Below are positions 55,511 to 64,000 of a stretch of DNA of 64,000 nucleotides, piece by piece; the first letter of the stretch is position 1, and the number at the start of each line of letters is the position of its first letter. A program made the position numbers and the translations under genes. The notes under the pieces were generated by a model. That model saw only the letters and a list, made by a program, of their open reading frames with translations. It was not told the DNA's origin and did not search any database. This DNA comes from Aliivibrio wodanis (GTDB taxonomy: Bacteria; Pseudomonadota; Gammaproteobacteria; Enterobacterales; Vibrionaceae): the NCBI GenBank assembly GCA_000953695.1, contig LN554847.1, forward strand, positions 1,119,801 to 1,183,800, read 5' to 3'.

Positions 55511-56995
55511 TTAACCAGGAATATTCGCAACCATGCGTAATGATGTGCTTAATTCTTCCATCTGTAGCCAAGGGCGCAGATATGCCACAGCAGAATATGC
55601 TCCAGGACGGCCAGCTTGCTCTTCAACTGTCACTTTTGCTTCAACTAATGGATGGCGCGCTTTCGCTTCATTACCAATCGCATTTGGATTAACGTATTGG
55701 TGGATCCAAGTATTTAGATCTTTTTCAACATCATTAGGATCGATGTTTGAACCGATACGATCTCGACCCATTACTTTTAAGTATTGAGCAATACGGCTAC
55801 TTGCCATTGTGTAGGGTAAACGCGCTGAAATAGCTGCGTTTGCCGTTGCATCTGGATCTGTATAAGTCTTTGGTTTATGAGCCGTTTGCGCACCCATAAA
55901 TACAGCATAATTTGTATTTTTGTAGTGAACTAATGGAAGGAACCCAAGATCACTCAGCTCTTTTTCACGCTCATCAGTCAAATTAACTTCAGTTGGGCAT
56001 TGTTGCAGTAAATCACCTGCATTTGAGTAATAAGTAAAGTTTGGTAAGTTCTCAACTTTACCACCGTTTTCAGTACCACGAATTGCAGTACACCAACCAA
56101 ATTGAGTAAATGACTGTGTTAGTAGTAAACCGAATTCATACGCCGCATTACTCCAGACAAAATCTTTATCTGAATCTACAATTTGTTGACCATTATCACG
56201 CGTTTTTAATTCTTCAAAATCGAATGATTTCACAGGTACAGTTTCAGCACCATAAGGTAAACGTGCGATTGTTTTAGGCAGAGTTAATGCCACATAGCGA
56301 GAATCGTCACTTGCACGGAAAGCATTCCAACTAGCATATGCTGGAGAATCAAAACCTGCAGCGACAGGTTTACCATCTGAAAATGTTGCGTAACTTGTAA
56401 AATCAAACATACTCGCATTTGCTGCTGCAATAAATGGAGCGTGAGAAGCTGAAGCGACTTCGCCCATATAACGCAATAAAGCAACATCTTCGTCACCATA
56501 GCCAAACTCATAGTCACCAATCAAAGCACCATAAGGTTGACCACCGGCCGTACCAAATTCTTCTTGGTAAACCATAGTAAAAAAGCGGCTACGATCGATT
56601 GCTGGAGCATCTTCAAATTGCTCTAGCAACTCATCTTTGGTGTAGTCTGCTAATTTAATCTTAAGGTCTGGTCCAAGCTCACTATTTTTAACTAGTTTTT
56701 GTAAGCCAAGCCAAGTACCTTCTAATTTCTGAAAATCACTGTTTTGCATAACAGATGAAAGTTGTTCAGAAATTTTAGTATCAATTGCACTAATTGCTTT
56801 TTCGATAGTTAGGGTTAAATTCTTATCCCATGTCACCGTACCGTCAAGTGCTTGTGAAGTCAGAATACTCAAAAGCTCTTTTGTTGTATCAACAGGCGTT
56901 TGAGCTGTAGCGGTAATTGCACGATCAAGAATACTAACTGATGATGCTTCCGCTTCTACAGCACCTTGTGGTGTAGTTTGTTGTTCTGTAGACAT
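55511..56995 (-). CDS. tssC: T6SS contractile sheath large subunit TssC (VipB)
   Basis: This 494-residue protein forms the sheath with TssB. Landmarks are FQKLEGTWLGLQKLVKNSE, MVYQEEFGTAGGQPYGALIGDYEF, RLPYG, FVWSNAAYEFG and the C-terminal YLRPWLQMEELSTSLRMV. The length and the TssB-first order are canonical. Its start shares a base with the tssB stop codon. Confidence 0.97.
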   Translation of the reverse strand: MSTEQQTTPQGAVEAEASSVSILDRAITATAQTPVDTTKELLSILTSQALDGTVTWDKNLTLTIEKAISAIDTKISEQLSSVMQNSDFQKLEGTWLGLQKLVKNSELGPDLKIKLADYTKDELLEQFEDAPAIDRSRFFTMVYQEEFGTAGGQPYGALIGDYEFGYGDEDVALLRYMGEVASASHAPFIAAANASMFDFTSYATFSDGKPVAAGFDSPAYASWNAFRASDDSRYVALTLPKTIARLPYGAETVPVKSFDFEELKTRDNGQQIVDSDKDFVWSNAAYEFGLLLTQSFTQFGWCTAIRGTENGGKVENLPNFTYYSNAGDLLQQCPTEVNLTDEREKELSDLGFLPLVHYKNTNYAVFMGAQTAHKPKTYTDPDATANAAISARLPYTMASSRIAQYLKVMGRDRIGSNIDPNDVEKDLNTWIHQYVNPNAIGNEAKARHPLVEAKVTVEEQAGRPGAYSAVAYLRPWLQMEELSTSLRMVANIPG

Positions 56996-57504
56996 TATTC
57001 TGCTCCTTCGTTATTCAAACCCAATTCTTGCGCTAAGCCTTGAATTGCATCTGTACTTTGTAGGACTTCTTTTAGTAATCGCTCAAGATCTCGAGAACGA
57101 TCAGCTTTGCTTAATAAAACTTTAAGCTGATTACGTGTTTCTACTAATTTCTTCAGTGGATCAATTTGCTCTACCACGTTTTCAGGGTGAAAATCTTTCA
57201 TTGAACTGAAATTCATATTCACTTCAAACTGGCTATCATCACTCGCTAATTTATTATCAACTTTATAAGAGAGTGTTGGGTTTACTTGACCCATAACCAT
57301 ATCGAAATTATCTTTATCGATACCAGTAAATTCGCGCTCTTCTAAATCAACTTTTTCTGATTCTGGTTTATGTCCAGAAAAGTCGCCAATAACACCAACA
57401 ACAAATGGTAATTCTTTGGTTTCTACTGCGCCGTTTGTTTCAACATCATAAGTAATGCTTACACGGTTTTTACTAACTCGCTTATGCTGTGAATTCAAAG
57501 CCAT
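56995..57504 (-). CDS. tssB: T6SS contractile sheath small subunit TssB (VipA)
   Basis: This 169-residue protein pairs with TssC. Landmarks are VSKNRVSITYDVETNGAVE, ELPFVVGVIGDFSG and MKDFHPENVVEQIDPLKKLVETR, the ClpV-related helix region. A terminator-like hairpin separates it from hcp upstream, so its level is probably lower than Hcp. Confidence 0.97.
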   Translation of the reverse strand: MALNSQHKRVSKNRVSITYDVETNGAVETKELPFVVGVIGDFSGHKPESEKVDLEEREFTGIDKDNFDMVMGQVNPTLSYKVDNKLASDDSQFEVNMNFSSMKDFHPENVVEQIDPLKKLVETRNQLKVLLSKADRSRDLERLLKEVLQSTDAIQGLAQELGLNNEGAE

Positions 57505-57536
57505 AGCTGTGTCCTCGTTTATAAATTAAATAGCAA

Positions 57537-57564
57537 GAAAAAGTACCTCTTTCACAAGGTACTT
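57537..57564 (-). terminator. Attenuating terminator between hcp (tssD) and tssB
   Basis: On the minus strand AAGTACCT pairs with AGGTACTT (57541-57548 and 57557-57564), followed by TTTTTCTT. It follows the hcp stop by 11 nt. Confidence 0.75.
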
Positions 57565-57575
57565 AATTATGAAGA

Positions 57576-58094
57576 TTACTTAGCGCCAGACAGTAACTTA
57601 CCTTGAGGTAAGTTATAGCTAACGATGCCGCCATCTTTAACTTCACCGCCATCTAACTCGTAATTGTGCTTCTGCGCAATCTCAACATAAGACAGTGAAA
57701 TACTTTCTTGTGGTTGAGAACCATCACTGCCTGTTACGTTATAAGAAACAAGACGAGCTTTAGATAATTTCACTTGGAAATACAATTTTGCACCTGAACC
57801 ATCTGATTCTGGTTTAGTAAATGCAATCTCAACCGTTTTACCTTCTTTACCTGGGTTAAATAGGTAAGAAAGTAAATCTTCAGATGCTCCGTCAACTTGC
57901 TTGCTTAGATTTACTTCGCTTAATGCAACCATGCCACCATCGGCATTATTACCATTACCGATGTCCATCGCTACATTGCGCACACCACCCCAAGAATAAG
58001 AAGAAACTGCAAACCAACCCGTTCCTTCTAGACCTTCAACCGTCGCGCCACCTTTGACATCGACACCTTCAATACGCATGTAAATACTCGCCAT
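57576..58094 (-). CDS. tssD: T6SS tube protein Hcp (TssD)
   Basis: This 172-residue protein stacks as hexameric rings inside the sheath. It has ASIYMRIEGVDVKGGATVEG at the start and YSWGGVRNVAMD, LSKQVDGASEDL and ISLSYVEIAQKHNYE, all typical of Hcp (VCA0017-like). It has AAGGAAG 7 nt before ATG. It is unrelated to the Fe-S protein Hcp at 2515 despite the shared abbreviation. Confidence 0.96.
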   Translation of the reverse strand: MASIYMRIEGVDVKGGATVEGLEGTGWFAVSSYSWGGVRNVAMDIGNGNNADGGMVALSEVNLSKQVDGASEDLLSYLFNPGKEGKTVEIAFTKPESDGSGAKLYFQVKLSKARLVSYNVTGSDGSQPQESISLSYVEIAQKHNYELDGGEVKDGGIVSYNLPQGKLLSGAK

Positions 58095-58125
58095 GTTTTT
58101 TCTTCCTTATTTTAAGCACACATAT

Positions 58126-59523
58126 TCACCAACGAAGCGCTGTAGGCCCCGAAGATGACTGATCTTCATGTTGTTTTAGTTCAGTATCATTAATAGATGT
58201 TTGAGATACCTTATCGTCAACATTTACTGGTTCAGAAAAAGCAGAACGTTCAGTAGATGTTGAAGTCTTTTTAATGTCACTAGGTGGAATACCCACATCT
58301 GGCAGCAAAACCTGTTCAAGGTGATTTAATCCTGCGGCATTAAAAATTTTACTTACATTATCGCCATCTTGCTCAGCCATCATTTCTTGTAGTAGCTCAG
58401 GCAACGATAAATACCCCCAACGTATCGCTTTCTCTAACAAAAACGATACTGGGCTATGTGGTTCACTTTGACGGAAATAATCAGACACTTCTCGAAGTAA
58501 ATGGAACGCTAAATCACGATTCATACTATTTGCTAAACCAGCCTGAGATAAGTTATCTGCTGTTAGTATCAGAGGTGTAGATGAAGCTCTTGTTTGAGAT
58601 CCCGTTACAGCAGTAGCCTCTGATGAAATACCTTCTTCGCACGTCTCCACATTCACTGATTGATTGCTAGGTGATTGCTTTTCTATCTGAGGTTTATTCG
58701 TCACATTAACTTCAGCAGTTTTCATTCCCGACAACTGCTGCAGTGCCTTATTATATTTAGTAAATAAGGCTTTCACGAAGTTAAAATTAGGCGCGCTAAT
58801 ATTGGCTTTTTTCGTATAGGTAGCTGTGATAGTGATTAAACGGTCTATTTGAAAAAGACAAGCAGTTACGTTCTCTAATCGCTGTTGAATATCATTACGA
58901 TGATGAGTAATTGATGAGGTCGCTTGTTGTTTAAGCTGGCTTAGTTCGCCTTTACGCTCTGCGCTTTGAAAATCATAAAATGTAATATCACCAACCAACG
59001 GTTGTAATAATAACGGTGCATACAATAAGCTACTTTCTTCACTATCACCAAGCAGTTGGAAGAACGCCTTAACTTTCGCTTCTGATTGTTCAGCGAGACG
59101 CCCAATATCTGAGTCACTTTTTAGTTTTACTTCAGGCAATATAGGATTTATTGCATCCCACTGCTGATCTAGTAATTCAGCAAACCAATTCATTGAATGT
59201 GCAACACTGCTAAGTGAGTTATCAAGTAACACTTGAGATGCGATATACCACCCAATGAGCTCAATATCTCTTGTGACCTTCTGAAAAGTTGTCATCAGGC
59301 TAGTAGATAAAGTTAGCCAATTTTCATTATTCTCATCTTGAAGAGATTCTAATTCTTGACTGCTCGGGTTTTGACTAAGTTTACGCAAAGAGGTTTGAGC
59401 AACATTAAATTCATTACGTAGAGGACGAAATGCGCTTTTATCTACTTTTAAATAGACTCCGCACGTTAAGTCCTCCGTAATAGGATTTTGTAGCTCTAGA
59501 ATATTTTCTCGTGTAAATCCCAT
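58126..59523 (-). CDS. tssA: T6SS protein TssA (ImpA_N, VasJ-like)
   Basis: This 465-residue protein helps tail priming and polymerisation. The N-terminal ImpA_N domain is present (about 10-130, YLKVDKSAFRPLRNEFNVAQ and DNSLSSVAHSMNWFAELLDQQWDAINP). A variable Ser/Thr-rich linker follows (about 285-330). The C-terminal domain begins LAFHLLREVSDYFRQSEPHSPVSFLLEKAIRWG, as in VasJ. The first gene after a 456-nt gap, it probably starts a transcript. Confidence 0.93.
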   Translation of the reverse strand: MGFTRENILELQNPITEDLTCGVYLKVDKSAFRPLRNEFNVAQTSLRKLSQNPSSQELESLQDENNENWLTLSTSLMTTFQKVTRDIELIGWYIASQVLLDNSLSSVAHSMNWFAELLDQQWDAINPILPEVKLKSDSDIGRLAEQSEAKVKAFFQLLGDSEESSLLYAPLLLQPLVGDITFYDFQSAERKGELSQLKQQATSSITHHRNDIQQRLENVTACLFQIDRLITITATYTKKANISAPNFNFVKALFTKYNKALQQLSGMKTAEVNVTNKPQIEKQSPSNQSVNVETCEEGISSEATAVTGSQTRASSTPLILTADNLSQAGLANSMNRDLAFHLLREVSDYFRQSEPHSPVSFLLEKAIRWGYLSLPELLQEMMAEQDGDNVSKIFNAAGLNHLEQVLLPDVGIPPSDIKKTSTSTERSAFSEPVNVDDKVSQTSINDTELKQHEDQSSSGPTALRW

Positions 59524-59979
59524 TAATCACCCAAACCACATATTAATAAATTCGATATATTGGAGCTTATTATAAATATAATGAATGCACAAACTTATAA
59601 ATACACAAATATTTACAATCATTAACAACACATATCATAAACAACAACCTACCACCAACTTAAGTAACTGATATTAAAGTCAATTAATATTTTAAAAATA
59701 AAAAAACACAGAGTGGTCAGACTTGATATTCAGTACGGAAGCCTGTTTTTTATTGAACAAAACTCACGCGAATATTCATCACGTTATGAGTTAAAATTGG
59801 CAAGTAATAAATAAGAAATGAAAATAAAGAATAAAAACTAGGGTGTATTTTCAGCAATAAAATTAAAAACAGACAATATACATACTGATTATTAATATAT
59901 TTGCCAATAACACCCTTTAATAATGAACAAAATATAACGAACACATTGTTGTTATTTTTTAACGTAAAATAACAACAAC
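59524..59979. other. Intergenic region between PAAR and tssA
   Basis: This 456-bp AT-rich region should carry the tssA promoter. A hydrophobic 64-codon minus frame (59750-59944) lacks a ribosome-binding site and is not accepted. I found no sigma-54 match. The hairpin at 59948-59976 is annotated separately. Confidence 0.6.
59948..59976 (-). terminator. AT-rich hairpin just after the PAAR stop codon
   Basis: GTTGTTATTTT (59948-59958) pairs perfectly with AAAATAACAAC (59966-59976) across a 7-nt loop, 4 nt after the PAAR stop. It lacks a clear U-tract, so it may act as a weak terminator or an RNA 3' end stabiliser. Confidence 0.5.
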
Positions 59980-60276
59980 CTAACCTCCAATTAGTACTGT
60001 TGGCATTCCCATAATAATAGTTCCCCCATGAGCTGTCATATCTCCCATTCGAGCTGCTGGTTTATTATTAATAAGTACCGTTGCGCTGCCTTTTACTACG
60101 CTGTCGGGTGGACCTACGCAAATACATATTTGCCCTAAAGTAGCGGCTGGTAAATTACCAATTAAAACAGTTGTAGGTAAGGGTAATAAAGGCCCACCTA
60201 CATGTGGAATAGGTACAATAGCAGGAGTCTGCATTGGACACATATGCATATCAGTTGCTCTAGCTGCTGGTAACAT
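59980..60276 (-). CDS. PAAR-domain spike-tip protein
   Basis: This 98-residue protein caps the VgrG spike. It opens MLPAARATDMHMCPMQTPAI with the conserved His and Cys that hold zinc. PxPHVGGPLLPLP- and GSATVLINNKPAARMGDMT-type repeats follow, and it ends PTVLIGG. It is a bare PAAR without an effector extension, so effectors must attach otherwise. It lies 9 nt after the DUF6931-like gene. Confidence 0.95.
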   Translation of the reverse strand: MLPAARATDMHMCPMQTPAIVPIPHVGGPLLPLPTTVLIGNLPAATLGQICICVGPPDSVVKGSATVLINNKPAARMGDMTAHGGTIIMGMPTVLIGG

Positions 60277-60285
60277 CTTATTCTC

Positions 60286-60849
60286 CTAAATATCGCCACT
60301 ACCACCTTTAGCAATGTCAAAACCAATGTCCATATAATGCTGGTAACGTTCTATCGCGAATTCACCATCAGGCAAAACCGCACTTAAATTAATACAACCA
60401 GCCACGGCTTGGGCATATAAATACTGTGGAGGAGGTACAATTGGATCACTAGGGCTTGTCATACTCCCTCCGCTCCAAAATGCTGATTGTGCAGCCCAAC
60501 CAGCACCAGAATCAAGACCCGATTTAAGTGCCATATCTTCTGCAAAACGACGATTTGTTTCATCAGGTGCATGTACCCATACTTTTGCTGCACGAATAGC
60601 ATCCCACTCTTGAGGGCTCCAATCTTCTCGGCTATTTGAACAACAATATGCCCACCAAACAGCCTCACGAACAGGAAGGGCATGAGCTAAATAGCAAACG
60701 ACATCAGCATGTAATGACTGCTCTAATGCTGCTTGGATCAATGAATAGGGCGTCATCGTCTCATCTGCTAATTTAGAAAAATCCTCATTAGCAGAATAAA
60801 GCGCTAAAATATCTTGAGCCTTTTGATATGGAACTTTTAACAATTTCAT
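60286..60849 (-). CDS. T6SS-linked DUF6931-like protein
   Basis: This 187-residue helical protein begins MKLLKVPYQKAQDILALYSANEDFSKLADE and contains ALPVREAVWWAYCC and NRRFAEDMALKSGLDSGAGWAAQSAFWSGGSM. Such proteins occur between VgrG and PAAR genes. I assign DUF6931 from memory. A role in adapting PAAR or effectors to VgrG is inferred from position only. Its start overlaps the vgrG stop by one base. Confidence 0.7.
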   Translation of the reverse strand: MKLLKVPYQKAQDILALYSANEDFSKLADETMTPYSLIQAALEQSLHADVVCYLAHALPVREAVWWAYCCSNSREDWSPQEWDAIRAAKVWVHAPDETNRRFAEDMALKSGLDSGAGWAAQSAFWSGGSMTSPSDPIVPPPQYLYAQAVAGCINLSAVLPDGEFAIERYQHYMDIGFDIAKGGSGDI

Positions 60850-62834
60850 TAATTTACCTTCGTGATTGCGCCTTGGATTTGAACCATAGCACCAGCCTTT
60901 ACTTGAGTCATGGCACTTCCATTAAGAGTGACCATCGCAGCTTTGATATCCGCTTTTCCTTGTCCTTCAACTGTCACCATTGCCGCTTTCATTTCCGCTT
61001 TTGCTTTCCCTGTAATACTGACTTGTGGGGCATCGATCTTAATACCGCTGGCACTAATTTCTATTTTACTAGCACCGACTTTCAGCTCAATTTTACTTTT
61101 TCCTGTAATTGCAATAGAGCTGCCATCAACCGTCACAGAGGATTTTGCTTCCAATGACATGTTTGAGCCTGCATTTAGTTTTACTTCTTTGTCACTGCTT
61201 GAAGACCAATTATCTTTACTGCTTATCTCTATTGTTTTTTCACTTTTAAGAGATAGTGCTTCTTTTACCAATAGATCAGATGTTTTTTCTATCGTTGTTG
61301 TTTGCTTCCCTTTAATGGTTGTTATCCAATCATTGTTTGCATCAAGTAAAAAATCCTTTTCAGCATGGAGAAATACATGTTCTTTATCTTTTTGATCTTC
61401 AAAACGCAATTCATTACCTTGCTTACTGCTGCCCTTTGGCGTAGTACGCGTTTTAATCCCACTTTGAGAAGCCGAAGAATAAGGTGTGGTATTTGCTTTA
61501 TTATAAATAGAACCAACGACAATAGGCTGATCAGGGTTTCCATCAATATATTGTACAAGTACTTCATCGCCAATACGTGGCACAAACTGCATTCCAAACC
61601 CTTTACTCGCTAGCCCTTGAGAAACGGGAAGCCAACAGGATGTATTTTCGTCTTCTTTGCCTTGTTGATCCCAATGAAATTGGACTTTAATACGTCCCAT
61701 CTCATCACGATAAATCTCTTTATCTTTAGGGCCAGTTACTGTTGCTGTGTGGACTGAATGCATTTGAGGTTTTGGCAACAATATTGGTCGATATGGTGAT
61801 GATGTTGTAAGGCATTGAAAATGATTTTGATAAGTCATACCTCTGCCTGACTCATCACAATGAATACTATGAGTTACCTGTGAAATTACATACTCTTGAT
61901 TAAAACTACCAACAGGATGCTTAACTAACTTAAAGCGTTTGCCACAAGAAAGGGCGGCAATATAGGATTTGGAAGTAGCTAAAGTCTTTCCTATATCCAA
62001 TGCTTCCATTTGGCGTTTTACAGCAGAACGAATATCACCTTTATCGGTAAATCCCTGCCCATAATGATAAGAAGAAAGTGATGTAGGAGAATGAGTGAAT
62101 TCACTTTTACGCTCACCACTGCTGAAAACCTCAGCCAACTCCTGAGTATGATCAGCTAATGATAGCTTAGCAGTTCCAATACTAGTTTTCAGTTGCCACG
62201 TATTCACAACTCGCTCAGGATCTGAATTTCCATCTTGAAAGTATACTGAACTTTTCTCTATCGATTTAAAGCCTTGGTTTGAATCAGCAATAATAACAAT
62301 GGCCTTACTGCCTGTATGATCAACATGATAATGCCATCCCTCACTAGACAATAAGCGCTGCACAAATGAGAAATCACTTTCATCTAATTGAGCACAATAC
62401 TTATGTTTTTGCCCCTCTCCAGAGACTGAAAATTTAAAGTAACTTTTAAAGTCAGACTCACCGAGTACTTTATCTATAATCTGTTTTGTCGTCATATCTT
62501 GAAAGATTTGGCGGTTATGGCGATACGCTAGAAGCGAGAGAGGATCTGAAGCTTGAATTCGATAAAAGAATAATGACTTTTCCTCACTATAACCTACTAA
62601 TTCAATACTAATCGCTAAACCGAAAAAATGACGTTCCTCTTCCTCTTGCTGAAAAGTAACATCAACACTTTTACCTAATGCTTTATCGCCAATCTCATTA
62701 TTACTCGCCACCGAAAGCGTAAAATGTGTTCCTTTAGATAATACTTCATCACACTCTAGCTGAGTCACAATATAAGTTTTATTATCAGCTAATTTAACCG
62801 TAAGAGGACGGGATTCATGCAATAATTGAGTCAT
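60849..62834 (-). CDS. vgrG: T6SS spike protein VgrG (TssI)
   Basis: This approximately 661-residue protein combines phage gp27- and gp5-like domains. The N-terminal part includes FFYRIQASDPLSLLAYRHNRQIFQDMTTKQIIDKV. A central OB fold follows, with YRDEMGRIKVQFHWDQQGKEDE and FVPRIGDEVLVQYIDGNPDQPIVVGSIYN. The C-terminal beta-helix of repeated K/A-rich strands (KAEMKAAMVTVEGQG...) ends without an effector domain. I favour the ATG at 62834 (MTQLLHESRPL). The ATG at 62864 adds ten residues and has no ribosome-binding site. Confidence 0.94.
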   Translation of the reverse strand: MTQLLHESRPLTVKLADNKTYIVTQLECDEVLSKGTHFTLSVASNNEIGDKALGKSVDVTFQQEEEERHFFGLAISIELVGYSEEKSLFFYRIQASDPLSLLAYRHNRQIFQDMTTKQIIDKVLGESDFKSYFKFSVSGEGQKHKYCAQLDESDFSFVQRLLSSEGWHYHVDHTGSKAIVIIADSNQGFKSIEKSSVYFQDGNSDPERVVNTWQLKTSIGTAKLSLADHTQELAEVFSSGERKSEFTHSPTSLSSYHYGQGFTDKGDIRSAVKRQMEALDIGKTLATSKSYIAALSCGKRFKLVKHPVGSFNQEYVISQVTHSIHCDESGRGMTYQNHFQCLTTSSPYRPILLPKPQMHSVHTATVTGPKDKEIYRDEMGRIKVQFHWDQQGKEDENTSCWLPVSQGLASKGFGMQFVPRIGDEVLVQYIDGNPDQPIVVGSIYNKANTTPYSSASQSGIKTRTTPKGSSKQGNELRFEDQKDKEHVFLHAEKDFLLDANNDWITTIKGKQTTTIEKTSDLLVKEALSLKSEKTIEISSKDNWSSSSDKEVKLNAGSNMSLEAKSSVTVDGSSIAITGKSKIELKVGASKIEISASGIKIDAPQVSITGKAKAEMKAAMVTVEGQGKADIKAAMVTLNGSAMTQVKAGAMVQIQGAITKVN

Positions 62835-63245
62835 TGTGATTATCATTCCTTTATTATATGGCATTATAGACGATTAAAAGACTGCCATTTATTCATTAAT
62901 TATGCAGGACTAAGATACCATGTTTATTTCAGTATATAGCCAATTTAATAAAACTTTCTGATTCAATTGATATTAATCATAATAAAAAATTAAATATAAA
63001 CGGTTCACTATCGATCAATACAGGTAAACTAAACCTGCTTAGTTAGTCAGAATGGTAAATATCATAAGCTCTAATACCAAGCCAGATAAGTACGCACTCA
63101 ATACTTACTCGAATTGATATTAGAGAATAGTTAGGGAGAGAGGTGAATAATTTCATTTGAATTATTATTCAAGATTTCGGAAGATAAGGCACAGCAAGTA
63201 TAATCACAATCCCTGTAATTTATTTCATGTATTTAGTATCTGCTA
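62835..63245. other. Intergenic region upstream of vgrG
   Basis: About 410 bp contain the likely vgrG promoter and the palindromic repeat at 63071-63123. No open frame is supported. I looked for a sigma-54 element on the minus strand and found none with correct spacing. Confidence 0.55.
63071..63123. repeat. Palindromic intergenic repeat element, second copy
   Basis: CTAATACCAA (63071-63080) is matched by TTGATATTAG (63114-63123) at 9 of 10 pairs, with an inner ATAAGT/ACTTAC stem. The ends resemble the unit at 19191-19260. Confidence 0.5.
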
Positions 63246-64000
63246 TCAACTAATATCATGTGCTTTGTTATTACCATCATAAGGTGGGAAAGTTTGGCTT
63301 AAGTTAAGCAATTGTTTAATGCCTTTCGATGAAACGAAACTATTGAAATTCTGGCCCCAGGACTCAGGTATTGCTTGCGGTCCAAAGAAAAAACAGTTGG
63401 CCATCGTTGGATACAGCATGTTGCTAGCAAGGTATTCAGCCAATTTATCCTTAATTAGACTTTCGGGAATTTCTGGTGTTGCCGCTCGTAATTCCGAGAG
63501 TTTAATAATTAATTTTTCTGGGAAATCACCGGACAAAGGTTTTTTATCTATATGTAAATCACTTTGTGAAACCAATTTATTCCAAAAAAACTTACGGGAA
63601 AATTGTACTTTTGCAGAGTCTTTTGCTGAACCAATACATTTTGCATATTCATTATAAGGCGTAATGTATTTTTTCCCTTGACTCTTGTAATACTCCTTAA
63701 AAACAAGATAACCAAATAAATCGGCTGCGGCTTCATCCCAGTCAACATTGAGAGTACGGTTATAATCTTGAAGACCACAGGAATTGTGAGACCATATATG
63801 CATCATTTCATGGATCAGACACGATAAGATTGAAGCAGGATCAGGTTTTTCGAATGTAAAAAATGCAGGACTTTCCACTTGCATGTAGACGCCAGTTACA
63901 TCTGTTTTAGCGCGAGCTGCTGCATATGTCCTAACATCCCCCCAAATTCGAGCTTGTTCAGTCCAACAATCAGGGCATAATGCATTAATTGTTATATTAT
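63246..64000 (-). CDS. Putative zinc metallopeptidase (HExxH), upstream of vgrG, partial
   Basis: The frame is open to the right edge, beyond the ATG at 63884, with LCPDCWTEQARIWGDVR continuing upstream, so the gene is cut off at its 5' end. It contains HEMMH (H25/E26/H29 counted from that ATG), followed by WDEAAADLFGYLVF, which fits a gluzincin third ligand. It ends with an approximately 115-residue helical tail with no known fold. Its position just upstream of vgrG is typical of T6SS effectors, but a cell-wall or protein-cleaving role is inference. No immunity gene is seen in the window. Confidence 0.6.
   Translation of the reverse strand, partial: NITINALCPDCWTEQARIWGDVRTYAAARAKTDVTGVYMQVESPAFFTFEKPDPASILSCLIHEMMHIWSHNSCGLQDYNRTLNVDWDEAAADLFGYLVFKEYYKSQGKKYITPYNEYAKCIGSAKDSAKVQFSRKFFWNKLVSQSDLHIDKKPLSGDFPEKLIIKLSELRAATPEIPESLIKDKLAEYLASNMLYPTMANCFFFGPQAIPESWGQNFNSFVSSKGIKQLLNLSQTFPPYDGNNKAHDIS

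Noticed and set aside
57576-58094. Reading the two genes abbreviated hcp as paralogues
   Set aside because: The gene at 2515 encodes the iron-sulfur hybrid-cluster protein and this one the T6SS tube protein; they share only the abbreviation.
59750-59944. Hydrophobic 64-codon frame on the minus strand between PAAR and tssA
   Set aside because: It starts with GTG with no ribosome-binding site, has AT-driven composition and no recognisable motif.
62835-63070. Possible sigma-54 promoter for vgrG (TGG...GCA on the minus strand near 62900)
   Set aside because: GG and GC are 14 bp apart instead of 12, so it does not fit a functional -24/-12 element.

Overview
The window is AT-rich and tightly packed, and its protein content points to a marine gammaproteobacterium of the Vibrionaceae, most probably Aliivibrio (the A. 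fischeri/logei/salmonicida group). The reasons are the norR-hcp-hcr nitric-oxide module, a DUF3103 lipoprotein, a CSS-motif EAL protein, and a Vibrio-style type VI secretion (T6SS) cluster carrying two TssC-like genes. This is judged from gene content only; species and replicon were not tested. No rRNA, tRNA, CRISPR array, insertion sequence or origin was seen.

Region 1 (1-8.8 kb): the start of a Cache-domain sensor runs off the left edge. norR follows, with its probable target operon hcp-hcr, which has a textbook sigma-54 promoter and a 42-nt palindrome upstream. Next come a divergent YhcH/AraC pair and a DUF3302-like/HlyD membrane pair.

Region 2 (8.8-21.1 kb): accessory metabolism and transport. 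It holds a long RecX-like protein, a MocR-type regulator facing an EamA exporter, a two-gene ABC transporter, a CSS-EAL phosphodiesterase gene broken by a frameshift in a homopolymer, a CNNM/CBS transporter, a sugar O-acetyltransferase, a MATE pump, a dCMP deaminase-like protein, an MscS-type channel and a small membrane protein.

Region 3 (21.1-32.8 kb): a yjiH-yjiG-M20 peptidase operon with a perfect FNR-type box upstream; a four-gene envelope cluster (COG3014 lipoprotein, LpoB-like lipoprotein, DUF6844-like protein, FlgT-like protein); a YbhB/AraC pair; a small Cys-rich protein; and a DUF3103 lipoprotein.

Region 4 (32.8-64 kb): one large T6SS locus, all on the minus strand. In transcription order: a partial HExxH metallopeptidase at the right edge, vgrG, a DUF6931-like gene, PAAR, tssA, hcp/tssD, tssB, tssC, a second tssC-like gene, tssE, tssF, tssG, clpV/tssH, a four-gene non-structural insert (ATP-grasp ligase, sensor-MFS fusion, two periplasmic binding proteins), an FHA protein, tssJ, tssK, tssL with a SPOR-like tail, tssM, a minimal Ser/Thr kinase, an unrecognised helical protein, and a small protein with a caspase-like His/Cys arrangement. 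Sheath, tube, baseplate, membrane complex, spike and recycling ATPase are all present and look intact. The kinase and FHA protein suggest control by threonine phosphorylation, but no PppA-type phosphatase is visible. The least explained parts are the four-gene insert and the two genes after the kinase.
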